Source: DATADF01 sp046263155 (lineage in GTDB: Bacteria; Actinomycetota; CADDZG01; WHSQ01). Taken from it: a stretch of 57,502 nucleotides of DNA. The notes under the pieces are model-generated. The model was not told the DNA's origin. It saw only the letters and a list, made by a program, of their open reading frames with translations, and did no database searches. Both the position numbers and the translations under genes were made by a program. Positions 35,425 to 41,819 of the stretch are shown one piece after another (position 1 is the first letter of the stretch; every line of letters starts with the position of its first letter). The stretch covers positions 1 through 57,502 of the forward strand of contig JBHELF010000019.1 of NCBI GenBank assembly GCA_046263155.1, in the 5' to 3' direction.

Positions 35425-36276
35425 CTAAGCAGGCCCCACGGCCGCCGGAACCTCCCAGGCGGAGGCATTCCGCGGCAGGGCCAGAAGCCACTGCACGACC
35501 CGGTCGTTGAAGGCCTGCATCTCCTCGACCGGTGCTCCGTGCCCGGTCTCGAAGGCCGTGAACTCTGAATGAGGAATGGCGGCCGCGATCTCCTCGGACC
35601 CGATGAAGGGGACCATCTGGTCCTGCTTCGCGCCCAGAACGAGCGTCGGGCACTTGATCGTGGGTAGCTCGGCCAGGGTGTTGTGGCCTGCGATGGCGTC
35701 GATCTGGCCGAGCAGCAAGTCGAGCCCTGGGGGCACGGGGCCATTCGGAGTGTCGTAAGCCTCCATGATGCGATCCAGCAGATCGCCGGCGACTTCGAAA
35801 AACCTCGCCGTGAACATCCGCAGCATGGCCCCCTTAATGAAGACCTCGGGCCGGTACTCCCCTCCGCCGAGAACCTCGCGCGCCCACTCCCACTGACGCT
35901 TCATGAACTCAAGGGGCCGAGCGAAAGTCAGCGCCAGGATCAAGGCCGAGACGCGCTCGGGATGGTCGATCACAACGCGTTGGGCGATGGCGCCCCCCAT
36001 CGAGATGCCGAACACTGCGGCTTTCTCAATACCGAGATGATCGAGGAGATGAACCGCGTCCTCCGCCATGATCTCTATGGAGTCCCCCGGCTGGCCCGTG
36101 GACCGTCCCGCCCCCCGGTTGTCGAACAGAATGAAGCTGTGGTCTTTGGCGATGGCCGGGATCTGGCCCGCCCATAAACGCTGGTCGGCTCCAAAGCCCA
36201 TGATGCCCAAGACGGGGGGGCCGGAGCCGTGCACCTGGTAGTAGAGGTCGGCGTCTCCTAGCTCCGCGATCGGCAT
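35425..36276 (-). CDS. Alpha/beta hydrolase
   Basis: A 283-residue alpha/beta-hydrolase fold enzyme. The nucleophile serine is in VFGISMGGAIAQ near residue 95. The oxyanion region HGSGPPVLGIMGFGAD is at the start, FDNRGAGRST follows, and the catalytic histidine is in FETGHGAPVEEM near residue 250. An acidic residue (VLGAKQDQMVP segment) completes a probable triad. The family spans esterases, lactonases and C-C hydrolases, so the substrate cannot be named. ATG 36276 has TAGTAT on the minus strand seven bases upstream (36289-36284), a leaderless-type promoter. The divergent small gene at 36332 has the same arrangement. Confidence 0.88.
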   Translation of the reverse strand: MPIAELGDADLYYQVHGSGPPVLGIMGFGADQRLWAGQIPAIAKDHSFILFDNRGAGRSTGQPGDSIEIMAEDAVHLLDHLGIEKAAVFGISMGGAIAQRVVIDHPERVSALILALTFARPLEFMKRQWEWAREVLGGGEYRPEVFIKGAMLRMFTARFFEVAGDLLDRIMEAYDTPNGPVPPGLDLLLGQIDAIAGHNTLAELPTIKCPTLVLGAKQDQMVPFIGSEEIAAAIPHSEFTAFETGHGAPVEEMQAFNDRVVQWLLALPRNASAWEVPAAVGPA

Positions 36277-36331
36277 GGCGCGGATACTAGTGGCGCGCGC
36301 CTAATTTTCGTGGAGGCGTAGTCTTTGCCTG

Positions 36332-36631
36332 ATGAGAAAGCTGGTCTTCCTGGGTACTCTCTTGATCGCGTTGGCTATCGCGTCCGGAGCAAGCGCTCAG
36401 GTCCGCGACCCGTTTGATCCTCTAATCGTGCCGGGTGGGACGGGTGGCGCGGTCACGGCGCCAGAGGATGAGGCCGCGCAGCCCCCGGCTCCGGCTCCGG
36501 ACGTCTCGACGGATCGACTGGGCGACACCGGCTTTGATCCGGCTCCTTACCTTGTGGTGGCCTACGGGCTTTTGGCGCTCGGTGGGGCAGCCCTCTTCCT
36601 CTCGCGGAACAGTCTTCTTCCGAGTCGCTAA
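36332..36631 (+). CDS. Small secreted or anchored protein with sorting-signal-like tail
   Basis: A 99-residue protein with a signal peptide (residues 1-22, FLGTLLIALAIASGASA), a Pro/Ala-rich middle, and a C-terminal hydrophobic helix (about 72-92) ending in a short basic tail. The segment before the helix reads LGDTGFDP. The longer surface protein at 10587 has LPTTGVDP before a similar helix with a GG near its end, so the tails look related. The LPxTG proline is replaced by glycine here, so sortase use is uncertain and simple membrane anchoring is possible. TAGTCT (36319-36324) lies seven bases before ATG 36332. Function unknown. Confidence 0.7.
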   Translation: MRKLVFLGTLLIALAIASGASAQVRDPFDPLIVPGGTGGAVTAPEDEAAQPPAPAPDVSTDRLGDTGFDPAPYLVVAYGLLALGGAALFLSRNSLLPSR

Positions 36632-36650
36632 GCGACTCTTTCGAGACCTC

Positions 36651-37685
36651 TCAGCGGCGCACACGCGCCAGCGCGCTCCAGTCGCCGCGACCCGTGATCG
36701 GAAAGTCATAGAGGCTGGCGCCCAGAACACGGTGTTGCCGCGCCGTCTTGACGAAGGCGCTGACTTCACGCCGACCCGCATCCCCCGCAAGCCCACCGAT
36801 CAAGTGGATGGGAACTCGTGGATCCCGCGTGCGGCGTCGAATGGTTCGAATGTTCTTTTCCGTGTGGTCGTTCACCGCCTTGGCACCATGGGCCTGGAAC
36901 GTCCAATAGCCCATGGGAACAAAGACGTCGTAGGCCCGATGTAACTCGCGATAGGGGAAGTCGGGCCAGTAGTGGGATGTGGCGTCGGGAATGACGGCTC
37001 CAAGCGGATATTTGGAGCCCGTCGCCGCGCGTATCTCGCGCGTCAGCCGCAACAGCCGGTGGTTTCTGAGCCAAATGCTGCGAACGGCGGTGGCCTCGAT
37101 GTCGAGTGCAAACGAGTCGAACCTGCCCCCGGTCGGAGTCTCGAAGTCGATCGCCGCCAGTGAACGCCGTAGGTCGATCTTTGGGCGCGCAAAGGAGGGC
37201 ACGTACCAACCCACAACCTTCAGTCCCGCTTTATGTGCCGAGTCGATGAATTCGGCCACTCCACTCGGATCCCACAGGAGACCTCGTTGGCTGTAGTTCG
37301 TCGTCTGGACGAAGACCGTGCTTGCGCCCTTGCGGGCAAGGCGGCGAATCGTGACGGCCGGCGTCTTCCACAGTCGAGGGTTGTAGATATCGATCCAGGT
37401 AGCTACTCCTTCGTAGGCCGAGAGGTCCACGCCGGCCGAGGAGTCAGGAAGCGGCGACGGCCGCGCCGCTTGCAGACCCAGCGTTTCGAGGCCCGCCGAC
37501 TTTTCGGGTTGGACCGGTTGGGGGCGCGCCAGGACGCTGGACGCCTGCCTGGGACGAGCCGTCGTCACGGCATTTCTCGACCGGCCAGCGAGGGGCTTGT
37601 GCTTCTGATGGTGATAGACACTGCGCGGCAAAGAGAGCACTACCAAAAGTGCGATGAGATACAGAGTCAAGCTATCTCGCTGCAA
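36651..37685 (-). CDS. Secreted TIM-barrel glycoside-hydrolase-like protein
   Basis: A 344-residue protein with an N-terminal membrane or signal helix (about residues 7-22), a Pro/Arg linker and a domain that looks like a (beta/alpha)8 barrel. WIDIYNPRLW starts strand one, then FVQTTNYSQRG, GLKVVGWYVPSF, SFALDIEATAV (an acidic pair at a strand end) and VFVPMGYWTF follow. The order resembles bacterial putative glycoside hydrolases of unassigned family. A glycosidic substrate is a guess, and no catalytic pair can be proven. The start is uncertain (TTG 37685). On the minus strand TTGAGA, 17 bases and TTAAGT are upstream, so a leadered transcript is possible. Confidence 0.72.
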   Translation of the reverse strand: MQRDSLTLYLIALLVVLSLPRSVYHHQKHKPLAGRSRNAVTTARPRQASSVLARPQPVQPEKSAGLETLGLQAARPSPLPDSSAGVDLSAYEGVATWIDIYNPRLWKTPAVTIRRLARKGASTVFVQTTNYSQRGLLWDPSGVAEFIDSAHKAGLKVVGWYVPSFARPKIDLRRSLAAIDFETPTGGRFDSFALDIEATAVRSIWLRNHRLLRLTREIRAATGSKYPLGAVIPDATSHYWPDFPYRELHRAYDVFVPMGYWTFQAHGAKAVNDHTEKNIRTIRRRTRDPRVPIHLIGGLAGDAGRREVSAFVKTARQHRVLGASLYDFPITGRGDWSALARVRR

Positions 37686-37801
37686 AGAAAAGCCCCCTTG
37701 GTGCGTGCGCCCTCTCCCAAGATTTCGCCACGGGGTAGTGGTGACTTAAGCCCGATCGCGAAGTTTTCTCAAGACCTTGTCTGAAGTCTTTTCACCCGCT
37801 C

Positions 37802-37835
37802 ACGGTCCCGGCCACCCGGCCGCCCACCCCGAAAA
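37802..37835 (-). repeat. G-rich intergenic repeat, degenerate inverted copy E
   Basis: On the minus strand the site reads TTTTCGGGGTGGGCGGCC and then GGGTGGCCGGGACC. It is a diverged copy of the repeat at 4781, 35000, 38325 and 52633, in the 213-base spacer (37686-37898) between the divergent GH-like and DUF3499 genes. Confidence 0.45.
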
Positions 37836-37851
37836 CCGGTCTTGTGAGTGT

Positions 37852-37863
37852 CGGATATATCCG
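37852..37863. promoter_or_regulatory. Palindrome CGGATATATCCG upstream of DUF3499
   Basis: A perfect 12-base dyad covering about -47 to -36 relative to the inferred transcription start at 37899, where an activator or repressor would sit. The binding protein is unknown. Confidence 0.4.
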
Positions 37864-37898
37864 GCTTTCGGGGGGGCCGGACGCGTAACCTGCCTTGC

Positions 37899-38264
37899 GT
37901 GAGCCTGTGTTCGAAGCCCAACTGCGCTCGCCCGGGATCCGCCGTGCTGGCGTTCGACTACGACGCCCGCAGGGCCATGATCGAGGACCGCGACCGGCGC
38001 CAGATCTCACCCCATCTCTATCTGCTCTGCGCCCTCTGCGCTGAAAAACTCAGACCCCCCCTGGGATGGACCCTCGACGATCGGCGTTCGAAGACGTTGG
38101 CCGAGCGCTACGCGGAGACGGCTGCATATGGCGTCTCGGCCTCCGAGTCGGTGGATCCCGCTCCCATCACGACCCACCCGGCTCCCATTCGCGCTCGCCG
38201 ACCGGAGCCGCCGCTCGAGCCGGCCGCTCAGAGCCGCCAGGTGTTCTTCGGCTTCAGCAGCTGA
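37899..38264 (+). CDS. DUF3499 protein
   Basis: A 121-residue protein with two cysteine pairs (C4, C9 and C44, C47; SLCSKPNCARPG and LLCALCAEKL) and the PPLGW segment, matching actinobacterial DUF3499, a probable zinc-binding protein of unknown role. In mycobacteria its homologue lies between whiB and manB, so its presence here a little upstream of those genes supports the call. GTG 37899 is the start: TAACCT (37886-37891) is seven bases upstream, and the longer frame to 37848 reads through the palindrome and promoter. The C-terminal 50 residues are Pro/Ala/Arg-rich and variable. Confidence 0.85.
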   Translation: MSLCSKPNCARPGSAVLAFDYDARRAMIEDRDRRQISPHLYLLCALCAEKLRPPLGWTLDDRRSKTLAERYAETAAYGVSASESVDPAPITTHPAPIRARRPEPPLEPAAQSRQVFFGFSS

Positions 38265-38324
38265 ACGTCTCTCGCTAGGCGAGATCGGTACCGGCGGACG
38301 CGAAACCCTTGCCGAATGAATGAT

Positions 38325-38353
38325 TTTCGGGCGGGCGGGTGGCCACCCAAACC
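38325..38353 (+). repeat. G-rich intergenic repeat, copy C
   Basis: TTTTCGGGCGGGCGGGTGGC followed by CACCCAAACC. It starts 47 bases upstream of the -10-like TACGCT (38376-38381) of the next gene, nearly the same placement as copy A before its glycosyltransferase (49 bases). Confidence 0.6.
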
Positions 38354-38391
38354 AGGTTGGCAGGCGGCCCTTAGGTACGCTGTACCCAAGA

Positions 38392-38700
38392 ATGATCGAG
38401 CGCCGGCTGTTCACCGAGCTGCGCATGATGGACCGCCACGACCTGAGGCGGGTCCTGATCTTCGTGCGCGGTTTGCTGGTTTCGCTGGGGGACGACGATG
38501 TCGTCCAGCCGGATCCCGAGGACGCGGTTACCTATCGGCTCGAACATGTGACCTGCGGTAAGCCGGGGTGCAAGCGCTGCCCTCATGGCCCTTACTGGTA
38601 CGCCTACTACCGGGAGGACGGTCGTTTGCGCTCGCGCTACATCGGGAAAGTGCTGGCAGAAGATGTAAGCGAGGCCGAAAAATCGCTTGAAACGGACTAA
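38392..38700 (+). CDS. DUF6788-like small protein
   Basis: A 102-residue protein whose second half carries CGKPGCKRCPHGPYWYAYYR and RSRYIGK, a pattern found in DUF6788-type proteins often associated with mobile or phage-like genes. The cysteines could bind a metal. The first half is helical (RLFTELRMMDRHDLRRVLIF). A longer frame starts at 38320, but it would read through the G-rich repeat. ATG 38392, ten bases after TACGCT, is preferred. No mobile-element genes are nearby, so this may be a domesticated chromosomal copy. Function unknown. Confidence 0.72.
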   Translation: MIERRLFTELRMMDRHDLRRVLIFVRGLLVSLGDDDVVQPDPEDAVTYRLEHVTCGKPGCKRCPHGPYWYAYYREDGRLRSRYIGKVLAEDVSEAEKSLETD

Positions 38701-38742
38701 CCGGGCATATGCTCGTGAGGATTGTCAACCGGGGGAGTCAAG

Positions 38743-38940
38743 GTGGGCGCTGAGGCTGAGGGATTACGTTGCTCCGACTGCGGGGCCGATGACTGCCTGC
38801 AGATCGAAATTCGACTCCAGGACGACGTCGTGTCCTTCTTCGCCTGCCGCAACTGCGAGAGCAAGTGGTGGGAGCGAGAGGGCGACACGATCGCCCTCGA
38901 CGAGGTGCTTTCGCTCGCGACCCAGCGACGCATCAAATAG
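38743..38940 (+). CDS. Small zinc-ribbon protein
   Basis: A 65-residue protein with one zinc ribbon: C10-x2-C13 and C35-x2-C38 (RCSDCGADDC and FFACRNCESKWW). The FFxCxxCxxxWW end resembles the ribbon of transcription factor S/TFIIS-type proteins, but the length and single domain leave the role open. GGGGGAG (38731-38737) five bases before GTG 38743 supports this start over TTG 38722. It follows the DUF6788-like gene by 42 bases on the same strand. Confidence 0.72.
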   Translation: MGAEAEGLRCSDCGADDCLQIEIRLQDDVVSFFACRNCESKWWEREGDTIALDEVLSLATQRRIK

Positions 38941-38943
38941 GCC

Positions 38944-39140
38944 GGTCTCACCTTAGGAGACTGCCCCGCGACCTCCCGCGTCCCGAGGATGTAGCTGCGG
39001 GCGCTCACAACCTGGAAGCCGGCCGTCCGGCAACAGGTGCCAGTTGAGGGGGTCGTGCCGGTAAGCAGCCCTAGAGCCGAGACACAAGGCCTCGGCCGCA
39101 GGGCGCCGTCGTCGGTCCGGATAGCGAGCGCCCGCAAGCC
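38944..39140 (+). ncRNA. Candidate structured RNA region, class unknown
   Basis: The 240-base spacer 38941-39180 can fold well. TGCGGGCGCTC (38996-39006) pairs perfectly with GAGCGCCCGCA (39126-39136) and encloses two two-part hairpins. The first is ACCTG/CAGGT with GCCGG/CCGGC (39010-39038). The second is GCCCT/AGGGC with GCCGAG/CTCGGC (39068-39104). A small GTCTC/GAGAC hairpin is at 38945-38961. Strand is uncertain because stems read both ways, and no promoter or terminator is clear. I could not match it to RNase P, SRP, 6S, T-box, cobalamin or c-di-AMP motifs. It may also be a decayed coding stretch. Confidence 0.35.
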
Positions 39141-39180
39141 TTGGTGTCTGGTTACCCCTCCTCTGTCCTACCCATAAGGA

Positions 39181-39852
39181 TTATGGCCCTCGTGCGTCCT
39201 CGGCGCTAGACCCAAAGAGGAGCCATCCCTCCTCGGGGAGGTGAAGCCAAACGCCGCCCAGTCGGCGCCTCACTCGGATTGTGAACTCCGATCGGAAACC
39301 GGCCTTCTCGACTGCCCTTAAAGAGGGGATGTTGTCCGCCGACACCGCGATCCAGACGTCCTCGTCCCGAAAATCGCCGGAGATCGTTCCCAGCGCGAAA
39401 GCGAATAGCCCGCGTCCCCGCGCCTCCGGGCGCGTGTAGGACTCGAAGACATAGACGGAACCCGAGGGCGGGCCGACGAATCGATGGGTCTCGGCCATCC
39501 ACACGGGTGCTCGCGTCAGCCAGGTGGAGTGGAGGAAGCGGGTGCCCTCTTCCACCAGGTAGCACTGTTGATTCGCTCTGAGACGAGTACGAAAGGTAGA
39601 GGCCGAGTCCGTGCCGATGTCAGCCGCATAGGTGACGGCGTCGTCTTCCAAAACAGGGCGGCAGGTCGCGTCTTGTCGGAGGGGTACTGCTCTCCCGGGG
39701 ACGGGGCGGACGAGGAAGATGATCTCGGTCGTGGACCAGAGGGCGGTTCGAATAACGCCCAGGAACCAGCCGAGAACCTCGGCAGCACCTCGAGATCGAA
39801 GTCGAGTGACGGTCCTCGCGGCGCGAGTGCGCATGTTGCCGCGACCTGACAC
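39181..39852 (-). CDS. GNAT-family N-acetyltransferase-like protein
   Basis: A 223-residue protein. The last 110 residues carry GNAT features: the strand VYVFESYTRPEARGRGLFAF, whose RGRGLF resembles the acetyl-CoA pyrophosphate loop, and SADNIPSLRAVEKAGFR near the end, a typical GNAT motif B. The N-terminal half (RTALWSTTEIIFLVRPV, then CRPVLEDDAVTYA) is unlike common GNATs. Acceptor unknown. GTG 39852 has TAGGGT on the minus strand six bases upstream (39864-39859). ATG 39834 is an alternative. It lies just beyond whiB on the same strand. Confidence 0.75.
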   Translation of the reverse strand: MSGRGNMRTRAARTVTRLRSRGAAEVLGWFLGVIRTALWSTTEIIFLVRPVPGRAVPLRQDATCRPVLEDDAVTYAADIGTDSASTFRTRLRANQQCYLVEEGTRFLHSTWLTRAPVWMAETHRFVGPPSGSVYVFESYTRPEARGRGLFAFALGTISGDFRDEDVWIAVSADNIPSLRAVEKAGFRSEFTIRVRRRLGGVWLHLPEEGWLLFGSSAEDARGP

Positions 39853-39877
39853 TGGCGCACCCTAGACGGGCCGCCCC

Positions 39878-40147
39878 TCAGCTCAGTCGGCCGCGGGCGT
39901 AAGCCTTCCTTTCAATCTCGGTAAGGCCACCCCAGATGCCGTAGGGCTCCTTGGTATCGAGGGCGTACTCGAGACATTCCTGGCGCACGTTGCACCCGCT
40001 GCAGATGGCCTTAGCCCGATCCTCGCGGGCTCGTCGCTCCGCGGGCGTTTCGCAGTCATCGAGCCCAAAGAAGATCACGGCTGGGTACTCGAGACAGGCC
40101 GCCCTTTGTCGCCACTCCGCCTCGGTCAAGAGCAGGGTGTTCGTCAC
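39878..40147 (-). CDS. whiB: WhiB-family Fe-S transcriptional regulator
   Basis: An 89-residue WhiB-like protein. Four cysteines for the [4Fe-4S] cluster are at 18, 49, 52 and 58 (RAACLEYP, then AICSGCNVRQECLEYAL), followed by the G-[IV]-W-G-G turn (YGIWGGLTEIERKA) and a short basic tail. WhiB proteins bind the sigma-70 domain to regulate promoters. Extra Cys32 is unusual. A much longer frame (to 40606) overlaps manB and is not real. GTG 40147 is supported by TTGACG-17-AAGCAT ending seven bases upstream. The position beside manB and near DUF3499 matches the WhiB2 locus of actinobacteria, so WhiB2/WhmD-type division control is the best guess. Confidence 0.92.
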   Translation of the reverse strand: MTNTLLLTEAEWRQRAACLEYPAVIFFGLDDCETPAERRAREDRAKAICSGCNVRQECLEYALDTKEPYGIWGGLTEIERKAYARGRLS

Positions 40148-40154
40148 GGCCCTG

Positions 40155-40183
40155 ATGCTTCCAGCCAAACCGAGCCGCGTCAA
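40155..40183 (-). promoter_or_regulatory. whiB promoter, leaderless type
   Basis: On the minus strand TTGACG (40183-40178), 17 bases and AAGCAT (40160-40155) lie seven bases before GTG 40147. It is divergent from the manB promoter, whose TAGGAT is at 40294-40299. Confidence 0.65.
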
Positions 40184-40293
40184 TGGCCTTTTTTCGGTAC
40201 TTCGTGGCCTAGATTCTGGCAGCGGTTCGTCCTCTACTGCGAGGTCGTTTGGTACCTCCACCATCCCGGAGAGTCCACGGATTTGGTGGTAAC

Positions 40294-40299
40294 TAGGAT
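40294..40299 (+). promoter_or_regulatory. -10-like TAGGAT of manB
   Basis: The ten bases TAACTAGGAT, followed by seven bases and GTG, occur both here and before the M23 peptidase gene (52956-52975). No Shine-Dalgarno sequence lies between the hexamer and GTG 40307, suggesting a leaderless transcript starting at the GTG. Confidence 0.55.
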
Positions 40300-40306
40300 G
40301 CTTCGA

Positions 40307-41674
40307 GTGCCCTCCAACCTCGACGCAATCTTCAAGGCCTACGACATCCGCGGCCTGTACCCGGAGCAACTGAACGACGACAGCGCCCAGGACATCGGTC
40401 GCGCTTTTGTCCGGTTCACGGATGCGTCCGAGATCGTTTTGGGGCGGGACATGCGGAGCTCGTCTCCCGGTCTGGCCCGGGCCTTTGCCCGGGGAGCGAC
40501 CGCCGCGGGGGCAGATGTCGTAGACGTGGGGTTGGTCTCGACGGACGCGCTCTACTTCGCATCGGGCCGACTGGAGCTTCCCGGGGCCATGTTCACCGCC
40601 TCTCACAATCCGGCCGAGTACAACGGCATCAAACTCTGTCGCGAGCGCGCCGCGCCGATCGGAGCCGAGTCCGGGCTGATCGAGCTAAAGGCTCTGGCTG
40701 CCGAGCGGAGCGCGGGCGACGTTCCGGCGGGAGCTGTTCGTGAGCGCGACATCCTTCCCGAATATGCCGAGCACTGTCGAGGTTTCGTCGACACGACCAA
40801 GCTAAGGGGGCTGAAGGTCGCGATCGACGCGGGCAACGGGATGGCGGGTCGCACGGTGCCGCTCGTGTTCGGGGAGCTTCCGTTGGAGGTCGTGCCGCTT
40901 TACTTCGAGCTCGACGGCACTTTTCCAAACCATCCCGCAAACCCCATAGAGCCGGAGAATTTGGTCGACCTGCAGAAGGCGGTCGCCGAACAAGGATGCG
41001 ACCTAGGTATCGCGTTTGACGGCGACGCCGATCGCATGTTTCTCGTTGACGACGAGACGACTCTGGTCTCGGGCTCCCTTACCACCGCGCTCGTGGCCGA
41101 ACGTGTGCTGCGGGCCCATCCCGGGGCCACCATCATCCATAACCTCATCTGCTCCTGGGTTGTGCGCGAGGTCATCCAGGAGAATGGCGGAAAACCCGTT
41201 CGCACCCGCGTCGGGCACTCCTTCATAAAGGCGGTGATGGCCGACACGGGTGCCATCTTCGGCGGGGAGCATTCGGGCCACTACTACTTCCGGGAAAACT
41301 TCCGCGCCGACTCGGGAATCATCGCGGCCCTCATCGTCCTGGAGGCCATGAGTGAAGCAGATGCTCCTCTGTCGAAACTTCTTGCGCCTTACCGTCGATA
41401 CTCGGCCTCCGGAGAGATCAACTCCGTAGTTGCGGATCAGCAAGAGGCGTTGGAGCGCCTTTCGCAACGCTACGCAGACGGTCGACAGGACTGGACGGAT
41501 GGGCTGACCGTCGAGTACGAGGATTGGTGGTTCAACTGCCGACCCTCGAACACCGAACCGTTGCTCCGGCTGAACCTGGAGGCACGCACCGAGGAGTTGA
41601 TGACCGACAAGCGAGATGAAGTTCTAGGCCAGATCAATGGAGGTATCGATGAGCATCGACCAACGGTTGCTTGA
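40307..41674 (+). CDS. manB: Phosphomannomutase/phosphoglucomutase
   Basis: A 455-residue alpha-D-phosphohexomutase that interconverts mannose-6- and mannose-1-phosphate (or the glucose pair). The phosphoserine is in MFTASHNPAEYNGIK near residue 96. The metal loop is FDGDADRMF near residue 240, and the sugar-binding loop GGEHSGHYYF is at about 320. RPSNTEPLLRL binds phosphate near the end. All are intact. ATG 40298 in frame lies inside the -10 hexamer, so GTG 40307 is preferred. The following genes (Trm112-like, isomerase) overlap in series, so mannose-1-phosphate supply is part of this operon. Confidence 0.92.
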   Translation: MPSNLDAIFKAYDIRGLYPEQLNDDSAQDIGRAFVRFTDASEIVLGRDMRSSSPGLARAFARGATAAGADVVDVGLVSTDALYFASGRLELPGAMFTASHNPAEYNGIKLCRERAAPIGAESGLIELKALAAERSAGDVPAGAVRERDILPEYAEHCRGFVDTTKLRGLKVAIDAGNGMAGRTVPLVFGELPLEVVPLYFELDGTFPNHPANPIEPENLVDLQKAVAEQGCDLGIAFDGDADRMFLVDDETTLVSGSLTTALVAERVLRAHPGATIIHNLICSWVVREVIQENGGKPVRTRVGHSFIKAVMADTGAIFGGEHSGHYYFRENFRADSGIIAALIVLEAMSEADAPLSKLLAPYRRYSASGEINSVVADQQEALERLSQRYADGRQDWTDGLTVEYEDWWFNCRPSNTEPLLRLNLEARTEELMTDKRDEVLGQINGGIDEHRPTVA

Positions 41675-41819
41675 CATCCTCGTCTGTCCCAATTGCCGAG
41701 GAGAAGTTGAGTATCTGGAGACCGAACAGGAGATCGTGTGTCGAGGTGAATGCAAATATCGTTACCCGGTCCGCGAGGGAATCCCGGTGATGCTGATCGA
41801 TGAGGCCATCAAGCCATGA
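41649..41819 (+). CDS. Trm112-like (UPF0434) zinc-ribbon-type small protein
   Basis: A 56-residue Trm112-family protein (LLDILVCPNCRGEVEYLE, then IVCRGECKYRYPVREGIPVM). It has three clear cysteines and a fourth in GEC, compatible with a zinc site. Eukaryotic and archaeal homologues activate methyltransferases; the bacterial role is less clear. GGAGGT four bases before ATG 41649 marks the start, inside the 3' end of manB (26-base overlap). The stop overlaps the isomerase start (ATGA), so the three genes are tightly coupled. The same order occurs in other actinobacteria. Confidence 0.85.
   Translation: MSIDQRLLDILVCPNCRGEVEYLETEQEIVCRGECKYRYPVREGIPVMLIDEAIKP

Noticed and set aside
38392..38700. 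Mobile element suggested by the DUF6788-like protein
   Set aside because: No transposase, recombinase, terminal repeats or target duplication were seen around it.
39050..39072. Possible SRP RNA core (GGGTC...CCGG.AAGCAGCC)
   Set aside because: The GGAA tetraloop and symmetrical loop of the SRP core are missing, and the surrounding fold differs.
40148..40606. N-terminal extension of WhiB to 242 residues
   Set aside because: It overlaps manB, is unlike WhiB proteins, and the leaderless promoter marks GTG 40147.
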